A stretch of 7,382 nt of DNA from JBCBJZ01 sp038522635 (GTDB lineage: Bacteria > Pseudomonadota > Alphaproteobacteria > Rhizobiales > Hyphomicrobiaceae). A program made the translations under genes and the position numbers. Shown here in pieces: positions 1-7,382 of this stretch (the stretch's first letter is position 1; the number at the start of each line of letters is the position of its first letter). The stretch is from contig JBCBJZ010000165.1 of NCBI GenBank assembly GCA_038522635.1, positions 1 through 7,382 on the forward strand. Reading direction: 5' to 3'. The notes below the pieces were generated by a model that did no database searches, was not told the origin of the DNA, and saw nothing but the letters and a program-made list of their open reading frames with translations.

Positions 1-1700
1 GTATCGGTGCATTTGTCGAACACCTCACGGTCTTCGGTCAGCACCTTGCCGTAGCGGCGGCGAATGCGTTCAGCGGAAAGTTGGATGGGCGTCAGCGGGT
101 TCTTGATCTCGTGCGCAATGCGGCGGGCGACGTCGGCCCATGCCGAGGTGCGCTGGGCGATCACCAGTTCGGTGATGTCGTCGAACGTCACCACCCAGCC
201 TTCGCTGTCATCGCCCGATTGTTCGCGCGTGAGGCGCAGCGCAAACGTGCGCTCATCCCCATCGATGGTCATGGTCACCTGTTCGATGGCGCGCGCACCC
301 TTCGCCGCAGCGCGCGCAGGACCGGGATCATCATGTGTATCGCTGACAGGCTCCAGCACTTCGGCGAACTCGGGCACCAGTTCAGCGAGCGGCTTATCTA
401 CCAGGTCCACTTCGCGCGAAGCCAGCAAGCGCTCGGCGGAGCGGTTGACGAGCCGGACCTGCCCTTGCCGGTCGAGCCCGATGACGCCAGCGGTGACGCC
501 GGAAAGAACGGCTTCCATGAAACGTCGGCGCTCGGTGAGCTGAGCGTTGGCGTTGACCAGCAGATCGCGCTGTGACCGTAGCTCAGATGTCATGTGGTTG
601 AAGGTCGACGACAAGCGCCGTAAATCGCCCTCGCCGCGCCTGATCGGCAGTTGCACCCGCAGGTTACCGCGCGACACATCCTGGGCTGCCCCGATCAGCC
701 GCCGGATAGGCGCAACAAGCCGTCCGGCGAACCATAGCCCCACCCAGATCGCCGCCAACAACACCGTCAGCGAAATCATGAAGTACATCATTCCGTGGGC
801 GATCTTCAGACCCGACCGGCTGCGCATCAGCCGTTGGAAATCGGCGACGCCCTGCTCGGTGAGACGCACCTGGCGGATCACCTTCGGGTTGACGCGTCGG
901 GCCACGTAAAGGTAGCGCCCGGCGAAGTTCTCAAGCTTGACAAGCGCTGCGACACGATAGGTCTGCTCCGGCAAAAGGAGCGGCACCTGACCCTTGTCAG
1001 CGAGCGCAAACGCACGTGCCGATGGCTTCACATACGGCACCTTGATGTCGTCGATGCCCTTGACCACCACGCTGCCATCGGCGGCCAGGATGTAGGCGAT
1101 CGGCAGGTCGCGCAGACCCGCCTGCGCCAGCACCAACGCTTGCAACCGCGCTTGGTTGGCGCGCAGGTTCGCGGCCGCATCGTCGAGGTCCTTGGCCATA
1201 TTGACGATATCGGTGCGGATCACTTGCCCGTGCTCGCGCAGATAGGCCTTCGCGACCTCAAGCGAGTTACCGACGATCGCCTGGGTGCGCGTGGTGAACC
1301 AGTTATCGAGCGAGCGTGAAAAGGTGATCGTGGCCGATGTCGCAAGCAGGATCACCGGCAAAGCGGCGAGCACCGAAAACAGCGCCACGATCCTCACATG
1401 AAGGCGCGCGCCGGCGATTTTGAGTTGCCAGGCCCGCCATAACCCGAAGGCCTGCCAGCCGATGATGGCGACCATCAACACCATCAGGACGATGTTGAAG
1501 AACAGCACGAGCACCACGACGTCGTTGCGCGGCTGGATCGGCGTCAATCCGGTCAAGATCAGGTAGGTGGCGAGGCCTGAGAACAGTGACAGCAGCACAA
1601 CGATCAGGCCGAACCAGAACGCACGGCGGCCAGCACCCGGCAGCGCGTCCTCGCCGTCGGTGACGACTTTCGGTTCAGCGATGGTGGCCCAAACTGCCAT
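1..1700 (-). CDS. ntrY: NtrY, transmembrane nitrogen-regulation sensor histidine kinase (3' end cut by the window edge)
   Basis: Membrane histidine kinase that pairs with the response regulator NtrX. I translated 566 residues by hand from the minus strand; the frame is still open at position 1. Visible domains: transmembrane helices at about 28-50, 61-82 and 104-126; an extracytoplasmic sensor stretch of about 175 residues; a fourth helix at about 303-325; HAMP at about 326-380; PAS at about 392-510 (GVTAGVIGLD, then WVVTFDDIT); and the start of HisKA with the H-box RRIAHEIKNPLTPIQLSAER, phospho-acceptor His530. The H-box and four-helix layout are typical of NtrY. The ATPase domain lies outside the window; the family usually has about 730-780 residues. 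The start is well fixed: an in-frame TGA at 1713-1715 lies five codons before the ATG. The ribosome site is weak (CAGG, about 7 bases upstream). ntrX is expected next, off the left edge. Confidence 0.96.
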   Translation of the reverse strand, partial: MAVWATIAEPKVVTDGEDALPGAGRRAFWFGLIVVLLSLFSGLATYLILTGLTPIQPRNDVVVLVLFFNIVLMVLMVAIIGWQAFGLWRAWQLKIAGARLHVRIVALFSVLAALPVILLATSATITFSRSLDNWFTTRTQAIVGNSLEVAKAYLREHGQVIRTDIVNMAKDLDDAAANLRANQARLQALVLAQAGLRDLPIAYILAADGSVVVKGIDDIKVPYVKPSARAFALADKGQVPLLLPEQTYRVAALVKLENFAGRYLYVARRVNPKVIRQVRLTEQGVADFQRLMRSRSGLKIAHGMMYFMISLTVLLAAIWVGLWFAGRLVAPIRRLIGAAQDVSRGNLRVQLPIRRGEGDLRRLSSTFNHMTSELRSQRDLLVNANAQLTERRRFMEAVLSGVTAGVIGLDRQGQVRLVNRSAERLLASREVDLVDKPLAELVPEFAEVLEPVSDTHDDPGPARAAAKGARAIEQVTMTIDGDERTFALRLTREQSGDDSEGWVVTFDDITELVIAQRTSAWADVARRIAHEIKNPLTPIQLSAERIRRRYGKVLTEDREVFDKCTD

Positions 1701-1802
1701 GGATCTGCCTGATCATGCTCGCAGCGCTCAACGGGTGTTGACCTGCGGCTGCGCGTTGGCGTGCGTTGGTCTGCGGCAACAGTGACGACACCATTATGTG
1801 AC

Positions 1803-1815
1803 GCACCGTCGGTGC
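1803..1815. repeat. Short inverted repeat GCACC-GTC-GGTGC
   Basis: Five-base perfect arms with a three-base centre, about 105 bases upstream of ntrY. The arms resemble NtrC enhancer half-sites (TGCACC/GGTGCA), but canonical NtrC sites have a 5-base centre, so spacing is 2 bases short. It is not followed by a T-run on either strand, so it is not an intrinsic terminator. Confidence 0.3.
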
Positions 1816-1847
1816 AGCGCAGCTAAACACACACACTGTGGCATCTC

Positions 1848-1869
1848 TGCGACATAATTGGACGTCGCA
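1848..1869. promoter_or_regulatory. Dyad TGCGAC-N10-GTCGCA upstream of ntrY
   Basis: Perfect 6-base inverted repeat with a 10-base AT-rich centre (ATAATTGGAC), spanning 22 bases and lying about 150 bases before the ntrY start. Half-site spacing near one or two helical turns is what a dimeric regulator would bind, but no known operator was recognised. A 6-base dyad can also arise by chance. Confidence 0.3.
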
Positions 1870-1940
1870 TAACGCGGTGATCCACAACGTTAATGCGTGG
1901 GCGGGCTGTTCGTCGCGCGGCGCACCCTCCGACCCATGGG

Positions 1941-2930
1941 TCAGACGTACCAAGCCGTGAATTGTTCGTCCGTGACGTTCGAACCGCACAGGATCGTGGC
2001 AACCGACTGGCCCGCAAACCGGTTCGGATCGGCCAACAACGCTGCCACGCCAACCGCACCTGCGGGTTCGCTCAGAAGGCCGGTATGGGCCAACAGGAGC
2101 CGCATCGCATGTAGGATCGCCTCATCGTCGACCAAAACCACATCGTCAACGCGCGGGCGCATGGCGTGGAGCGCTTCCGGCACCGGTACGCGCACCGCGA
2201 TGCCATCGGCGATCGTCTCAACGTGATCGGTCTCGATGACGCTGCCGCTGCGCCACGAGCGCTCCATCGCCGGCGCGCCTGCCGCGCAGACCGCGATGAT
2301 CTGTGTTGAAGGCGCCTGCGCGCGGATAACCGTTGCGATGCCGTTCAACATGGCGCCGTTGCCAAGCGGGATGATGAGTGTGTCGGGCGCTGGTGCCTCA
2401 CGCAGCAGTTCAAGCCCGATGGTCCCCGCACCTTCGCTGATCGCTGCGTCTTTGCCGTCGACCACCATGTGAGCGCCGGTGTCATCGGCGAGCGCCTGCG
2501 CAGCTGCTTTCGCGCTATCGAAGTCATCGCCCTGCAGCCGCACCTCTGCGCCCAGCGCGCGCATGCGTTCGATCTTCAACGGGTTGGCGTTGGTCGCGGC
2601 GAAAACCGTCAGGGGCGTACCGCTTTGGCGTGCCGCATAGGCGAGCCCCTGGCCGAAGTTGCCCGCCGTGGCCACGACCAAGGGGTGGGCGGCGGGATGC
2701 TGATGCATGTAGTACGACGCGCCGCGCCCCTTGAAGGAGCGGATGGGATTGAGCGTTTCGACCTTGAGCGTGACGGCGGCGTGAAGCGCATCATCGAGGC
2801 TCGGGAAGCGGAGGCTAGGCGTGCCGGTAAAGACGGGGTCGATCACCGCCTCAGCCTGGATGACCCGATCGAGGCTGATCTCTTCGTCCTGACCGCCCTC
2901 GCCCTTCCCGTCTATGCCTTTCCCGTCCAT
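1941..2930 (-). CDS. Fold-type II PLP enzyme, threonine/serine dehydratase family (catabolic-type, no ACT domain)
   Basis: Probable ammonia-lyase acting on threonine, serine or a related hydroxy-amino acid. Numbering from the ATG at 2930 (329 residues): Lys67 in NPIRSFKGRGA is the expected Schiff-base lysine; TAGNFGQG (88-95) matches the substrate-binding SxGNHxQG loop with His replaced by Phe; ISEGAGTIGLE (164-174) and SEPAGAVG (287-294) are family signatures; LGNGAM (189-194) sits where the glycine-rich phosphate loop usually reads GGGGL; CGSN (315-318) is the C-terminal cofactor-ring motif. The protein ends right after the catalytic domain, so it lacks the ACT regulatory domain of biosynthetic IlvA. 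The frame stays open to a TTG at 3002, one base after the ntrC stop, with another ATG at 2960; I prefer 2930 because GGGAGG lies 5 bases upstream. Exact substrate is unknown; serine racemase or hydroxyaspartate lyase are alternatives. It lies between ntrC and ntrY on the same strand. Confidence 0.9.
   Translation of the reverse strand: MDGKGIDGKGEGGQDEEISLDRVIQAEAVIDPVFTGTPSLRFPSLDDALHAAVTLKVETLNPIRSFKGRGASYYMHQHPAAHPLVVATAGNFGQGLAYAARQSGTPLTVFAATNANPLKIERMRALGAEVRLQGDDFDSAKAAAQALADDTGAHMVVDGKDAAISEGAGTIGLELLREAPAPDTLIIPLGNGAMLNGIATVIRAQAPSTQIIAVCAAGAPAMERSWRSGSVIETDHVETIADGIAVRVPVPEALHAMRPRVDDVVLVDDEAILHAMRLLLAHTGLLSEPAGAVGVAALLADPNRFAGQSVATILCGSNVTDEQFTAWYV
2901..2927 (-). repeat. Imperfect 15-base tandem repeat encoding DGKG(I)DGKG(E)
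   Basis: Two 12-base copies (GACGGGAAAGGC and GACGGGAAGGGC, 11 of 12 identical) separated by 3 bases give a 15-base period directly after the preferred start codon of the PLP enzyme. They encode DGKGI-DGKGE, a charged low-complexity N-terminal tail outside the catalytic fold. Confidence 0.65.
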
Positions 2931-2935
2931 GCCAG

Positions 2936-2941
2936 CCTCCC
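2936..2941 (-). promoter_or_regulatory. Ribosome-binding site GGGAGG that decides the PLP-enzyme start
   Basis: GGGAGG lies 5 bases upstream of the ATG at 2930, the strongest Shine-Dalgarno match in front of any candidate start of this gene. The TTG at 3002 has nothing comparable. The ATG at 2960 has only a GGTGG abutting it. Confidence 0.6.
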
Positions 2942-3003
2942 GCGCGCCTTGCCGTGCCATCCCACCTGGCACAGCTTGCGGCACCAACGTCGCCGCATGC
3001 AAG

Positions 3004-4458
<1,455 letters not shown>

Positions 4459-4487
4459 GTCCCGTCTCCCTTCTTTCCTGCCGTGCT

Positions 4488-5795
4488 CTAGCGTTGTTTC
4501 GCCTGGATCGGCAGCAGCACGCGAAACACGGTGTGGCGTGGCACCGATTCACACTCGATGATGCCGCCGTGATCGCCGATAATTTTGGCCACCAGCGCAA
4601 GCCCAAGGCCGGTACCGTTAGGTTTGGTGGTCACGAACGGATCGAACAGGTGACCCAACATCGTCTCTGGGATGCCGGCCCCGTCGTCCTCGATCTCGAT
4701 CATCAGCGGCAGCGAAACGCGGCGGTCTGAACCTGGCACGCTCAAGCGCACGCCGGGTTTGTAGGACGTGCGCAAGACGAGCCGACCTGGCGTATCGGGG
4801 CGCGTCGTCTCGCCCGTTATCGCTTCGGCCGCGTTCTTCACCAGGTTCAACAGCGCCTGCACCAGCGCATCGCGGTTGCCGGGGATCCGCGGCAGCGAGG
4901 GATCGTAGTGCTCCTCGATCGCCAGCGCGCGCGCAAAGCCGTTTTCCGCAATCTGGCGCACGTGGCTCAAAACGTCGTGAACGTTGACCGCTTCCTTGGA
5001 GATCGGCCGCTCATCGCCGAACACCTCCATGCGGTCGACGAGGTCGCAAATCCGGTCCGTCTCGGCGCAGATGAGCTGGGTCAGCCCGCGATCCTCATCG
5101 GCAAGGCCTTGTTCCAGAAGTTGCGCTGCACCGCGGATGCCGGAGAGCGGGTTCTTGATTTCATGCGCCAGCACGCTTGCCATACCCGATACCGAGCGGG
5201 CCGCGGCGCGATGGGTGAACTGGCGTTGGATCATTTGCGCCATATTGCGCTGCTGCAGGACGAGCATCAGCAGGCCCGGGTGTTCGGCGAGCGGTCCGCA
5301 GTAGAGGTCGACCAGATGGCTGGCGCCGCTCTTGGGGATCGACAGCTCAACGGCGTACTCGTTGACGGTTTGCCCCGTGCGCCGCACCTGCGCCACCAGC
5401 GCCAGCAGCGGTGATCCGAAGGCGACGCAATCCTCAAGTCGACCGCGTTGCAGATGCGCACGCGATGAACTGAAAAAGGTTTCGGCCGCAGCGTTCGCCG
5501 AGACGATGCGGTCGCGCTCACCGAGAACCACGATTGGGTGTGGCAGGGCGGCGAGCAGCGTCTCGGCAAGACCCGATGGTGAGGCGTTGCCAGCAGGTGC
5601 GGCGGCGCGCCCGCCCGGCAGTTGCTCCACTGTTACCGCAGGTGGCCCGGCGGTCTTGCCGCGTGTGCGCCCCACAGCGTCTGTTGACGCCATCGACGCT
5701 GCATCGCGCATGGCGTTGGCCACGTGATCATCGCGCACGCGTGATGGCGCGGCCTTTCGGCTCGCCCGCTCCGCTTTCCCGCCTCGACGGCTCAT
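4488..5795 (-). CDS. ntrB: NtrB, cytoplasmic nitrogen sensor histidine kinase/phosphatase
   Basis: Phosphorylates or dephosphorylates NtrC according to nitrogen status signalled by PII proteins. The 435 residues carry no transmembrane segment. Order: a low-complexity tail (1-75); PAS domain (about 76-185, starting LAETLLAALPHPIVVLGERD); HisKA with LAHEIKNPLSGIRGAAQLLE and phospho-acceptor His211; HATPase_c with N-box QALLNLVKNAAEA (313-325), G1 box DDGAGIP (370-376), F box LFDPFVTTK (383-391) and G2 box GTGLGLA (394-400). The start ATG overlaps the dusB stop as ATGA, and GAGGAG lies 8 bases upstream at 5804-5809, so translation is coupled and M1 is well supported. The odd part is the first 75 or so residues, rich in Arg, Lys, Ala and Pro, which makes the protein longer than usual NtrB (about 350-400). 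In-frame ATGs at residues 29 and 35 are weaker start alternatives. Confidence 0.97.
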   Translation of the reverse strand: MSRRGGKAERASRKAAPSRVRDDHVANAMRDAASMASTDAVGRTRGKTAGPPAVTVEQLPGGRAAAPAGNASPSGLAETLLAALPHPIVVLGERDRIVSANAAAETFFSSSRAHLQRGRLEDCVAFGSPLLALVAQVRRTGQTVNEYAVELSIPKSGASHLVDLYCGPLAEHPGLLMLVLQQRNMAQMIQRQFTHRAAARSVSGMASVLAHEIKNPLSGIRGAAQLLEQGLADEDRGLTQLICAETDRICDLVDRMEVFGDERPISKEAVNVHDVLSHVRQIAENGFARALAIEEHYDPSLPRIPGNRDALVQALLNLVKNAAEAITGETTRPDTPGRLVLRTSYKPGVRLSVPGSDRRVSLPLMIEIEDDGAGIPETMLGHLFDPFVTTKPNGTGLGLALVAKIIGDHGGIIECESVPRHTVFRVLLPIQAKQR

Positions 5796-7069
5796 GCGGC
5801 GTACTCCTCATACAACGTGGATGGGCGTGCAGCTCTGCCCGTCTCGCGCGCGTCTTCACGCGCGGCTTCGGCCTGCTCGTAGAAGGCGTCGAGGTCGGCT
5901 TTGACAGCTTGCGGGTTCTCATTGCGGCAGAGTTTCGAGCGCCAGGCTTTGATCGCCTCAGGCGAAAACGGTGCGCCGCTTGTGACGGCCCGTTCGAGGT
6001 ACCAGCAGATGTGCTTGCGCGCGTTACGCAGGCCGAGCGCCGGGCCGTAGTGTTCCAGCATCAGCGCCACATGGGTCAGCGCGGTTGCCCGCTGCACGGC
6101 AAGCGAAGGGCTGGCCTCATCCGCCTCGGCCGTCTCCTCAGCGAACCGCGCAGCCTCAATGGCCGATCGGCCCAAAGCGGCCGCGATCACCCCCGGCTGC
6201 CAGGGCGCCCCATAAGCGCCACGGCCGATCATCACGCCGTCGGCCCCGGACCGCGCCAGCGCCTGACGCGCGTCATTCGCTGTTTTGATGTCCCCATTCA
6301 CGATCAGCGGCAGCGCGGTTGCCTCGCGCACGCGCTTGACAGCGTCCCAATCCGCCTCGCCCTTGTAAAACTGACAGCGTGTGCGGCCGTGGACGGTAAT
6401 CATCTTCACGCCCGCACTTTCAGCCCGTGACGCAAGTTCGGGCGCGTTCAAGCTGCGCTCATCCCATCCAAGCCGCATTTTCAGCGTGACCGGCACCTGC
6501 GCCGCACCCACCACCGCATCGATCAACGTCAGCGCGTGGTCGAGATCGCGCATCAGCGCTGAGCCCGACAACTTGCCGGTGACCTCGCGCGCCGGGCAGC
6601 CCATATTGATGTCGATGATCTCAGCGCCGAGGTCCTGCGCGATGCGTGTGCCCTCAGCCATCCACCGGGCTTCGCGACCGGCGAGCTGGATGACGAGCGG
6701 TTGGTTGTTCGCGCCGCGTGTACGGCGCAGCACATCACGGCGCGCGCGGACCAGTTCTTCGCTGGCGACCATCTCAGAGACCACCAGGCCGGCACCTCCG
6801 TCCCAGGCGAGCGTGCGGAACGGCAAATCGCTGACACCGGACATGGGCGCGAGCAGCACGTTGTTGCGCAAGCGCAGCGGACCAACGTTCAGCGAGGCAT
6901 GATCGTGGATGCCGGAGCGCGACGCGGGACCAGGCGGCCGTAGGCCATGATCATCCTCAGCGCTGGCCTGAACGCGGGTGTTCGCGCGGCGCTCAGCGCG
7001 GTCGTCAGCGCCGATTTTGATGTCTAAGGCATGCGGCGCGGGCGCCAACCTACCAGGGGTCACGGTCAT
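5792..7069 (-). CDS. dusB: tRNA-dihydrouridine synthase, DusB/NifR3 type
   Basis: Flavin-dependent reduction of uridines in tRNA; called nifR3 when it heads the ntrBC operon. Numbering from the ATG at 7069 (425 residues): TIM-barrel start VLLAPMSGVSDLPFR (about 71-85), with FMN-binding APM; catalytic Cys158 in NMGCPA; Lys166 in GKLSGSALM; KMRLGW (197-202); TVHGRTR (225-231) with the conserved His; VNGDI (257-261); GVMIGRGAYGAPW (278-290) binding the FMN phosphate; helical tRNA-binding C-terminus with RKHICWYLE. The stop overlaps ntrB by 4 bases. The start is uncertain: the frame is open to a TTG at 7141, and GTG 7063 or TTG 7048 are possible, all with poor ribosome sites. Any of them leaves about 50-80 residues before the barrel, rich in Ala, Arg and Pro, which ordinary DusB lacks. 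Downstream of TTG 7048 there is no start codon until inside the first barrel strand. Confidence 0.93.
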   Translation of the reverse strand: MTVTPGRLAPAPHALDIKIGADDRAERRANTRVQASAEDDHGLRPPGPASRSGIHDHASLNVGPLRLRNNVLLAPMSGVSDLPFRTLAWDGGAGLVVSEMVASEELVRARRDVLRRTRGANNQPLVIQLAGREARWMAEGTRIAQDLGAEIIDINMGCPAREVTGKLSGSALMRDLDHALTLIDAVVGAAQVPVTLKMRLGWDERSLNAPELASRAESAGVKMITVHGRTRCQFYKGEADWDAVKRVREATALPLIVNGDIKTANDARQALARSGADGVMIGRGAYGAPWQPGVIAAALGRSAIEAARFAEETAEADEASPSLAVQRATALTHVALMLEHYGPALGLRNARKHICWYLERAVTSGAPFSPEAIKAWRSKLCRNENPQAVKADLDAFYEQAEAAREDARETGRAARPSTLYEEYAA

Positions 7070-7141
7070 CGCTTTCGTGGGCCGGGCGGGAGAGGCTTGA
7101 CGCTCAGCGTGGGTCCCGCATCGTCTGGCCCCGGTGCACAA

Positions 7142-7382
7142 GTTTCGGGCAACGTCATAGTTGCGTCTAAATTAGGCAAAATTTGACGTCAGCGCCAGCG
7201 TTTCTGCCGCAACAATATGAAATACCAAGCGGATAGACGCATCGGCATCCCGCATCCCCCCGTTGGCGAGCACTGTTGCCGCAGCATTGTCAGGCCGGGA
7301 CGACGGCGCTAGGACTGCCGCGCGAGCGGAAAGAGGCGCAACCGTCGGCGTGGCTCCTGCGAACGCTCGGCCGGCAAAACCG
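7142..7382. other. Upstream region of the dusB-ntrBC operon, no supported gene
   Basis: The stretch closest to dusB (about 7160-7225) is AT-richer than the genes and holds several short palindromes: GCAAC-N6-GTTGC at 7149-7164, CTAAATTAG at 7167-7175 and TGACGTCA at 7184-7191. It is the natural place for the dusB-ntrBC promoter, but no -35/-10 pair with good spacing is clear. Two frames run off the right edge. One is on the plus strand (open from 7221, TTG at 7263 and 7287, GTG at 7350); the other is on the minus strand (7381 down to a TAA at 7172-7174). Neither shows a family motif, and third-position GC is only around 60% in both by my count. In many alphaproteobacteria ispDF neighbours this operon, so the plus-strand frame could be its N-terminus, but that is a guess. 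Confidence 0.4.

Larger units (their letters stand above)
1701..1940 (-). promoter_or_regulatory. 240-base non-coding gap upstream of ntrY, likely holding its promoter
   Basis: No reading frame here looks like a gene: the minus-strand frames that cross it are extensions of shadows of the PLP gene and ntrY. The part nearest the PLP gene contains short AT-richer patches (around 1823-1832, 1853-1860 and 1888-1893) that stand out from the GC-rich genes, plus a short CA/GT run at 1828-1836. A perfect 6-base inverted repeat sits at 1848-1869 and a compact hairpin-like GCACC-GTC-GGTGC at 1803-1815. I see no stem followed by a T-run, so no intrinsic terminator for the upstream operon. No sigma70 -35/-10 pair with good spacing and no sigma54 GG-N10-GC pair could be identified with confidence. 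A separate ntrYX promoter is inferred from the gap size and weak coupling to the gene upstream. Confidence 0.45.

Noticed and set aside
795..1319. Plus-strand frame of 174 codons and smaller neighbours at 64-909
   Set aside because: They lie antisense to ntrY, whose minus-strand translation shows continuous domain structure through this stretch.
1823..1900. sigma54 promoter in front of ntrY
   Set aside because: TGGC-like and GC-like elements exist, but none has GG and GC separated by the required 10 bases.
1931..1942. 12-base palindrome GACCCATGGGTC at the PLP gene stop codon
   Set aside because: Perfect palindrome but no loop and no following T-run, so it is not an intrinsic terminator; partly coding, so probably chance.
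1675..2059. Minus-strand frames (104 and 78 codons) across the ntrY upstream gap
   Set aside because: They begin inside the PLP gene in another frame and run through the gap by chance; composition is not protein-like. The gap remains without a supported gene.
5534..6430. Long plus-strand frame (298 codons) antisense to ntrB and dusB
   Set aside because: It covers the 5' part of ntrB and the 3' part of dusB on the opposite strand, has no recognisable domain and is Arg/Ala/Pro-rich, as expected of a shadow frame in high-GC coding DNA.
7172..7381. Minus-strand frame of 69 codons entering from the right edge and ending in TAA
   Set aside because: Third-position GC about 58% by hand count, well below what the real genes seem to show, AT-rich towards its end, and no recognisable C-terminal motif. 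It overlaps the likely promoter region of dusB.

Overview
This is a high-GC chromosomal window whose gene order identifies it as the nitrogen-regulation (ntr) locus of an alphaproteobacterium, probably of the Hyphomicrobiales/Rhizobiales type. That assignment rests on the order nifR3/dusB-ntrB-ntrC-...-ntrY and on the four-helix membrane architecture of NtrY. The genus cannot be read from the sequence. Every confident gene is on the minus strand, so transcription runs from high to low coordinates.

Layout in transcription order: 7382-7142 (or 7070) is an upstream region with no gene I can support. 7069-5792 encodes a DusB/NifR3-type tRNA-dihydrouridine synthase. It overlaps ntrB by 4 bases (ATGA). 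5795-4488 is ntrB, the cytoplasmic PAS-histidine kinase. After a 29-base gap, 4458-3004 is ntrC, the sigma54-dependent response regulator. Just behind its stop codon lies a fold-type II PLP enzyme of the threonine/serine dehydratase family (1941 to 2930, with open frame up to 3002). A 240-base non-coding stretch follows (1701-1940). Finally comes ntrY, the transmembrane partner of NtrX, which starts at 1700 and is cut by the left edge of the window after 566 residues.

How the genes work together: NtrB/NtrC is the classical nitrogen-limitation phosphorelay, with NtrB responding to PII and NtrC activating sigma54 promoters. NtrY/NtrX is the second, membrane-linked pair found beside it in alphaproteobacteria. 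dusB (nifR3) is the usual first gene of the ntrBC operon. The unexpected element is the amino-acid ammonia-lyase-like gene between ntrC and ntrY, where the two gene pairs are usually close neighbours. It would be expected to release ammonium from a hydroxy-amino acid, so a link to nitrogen control is possible but is inference.

Otherwise the window is orthodox. I found no RNA genes, insertion sequences, CRISPR arrays, phage genes or convincing intrinsic terminators. The points worth a second look are the inserted PLP gene with its unusual glycine loop and GK-rich N-terminus, the unusual N-terminal extensions of DusB and NtrB, and the dyad-containing gap in front of ntrY.
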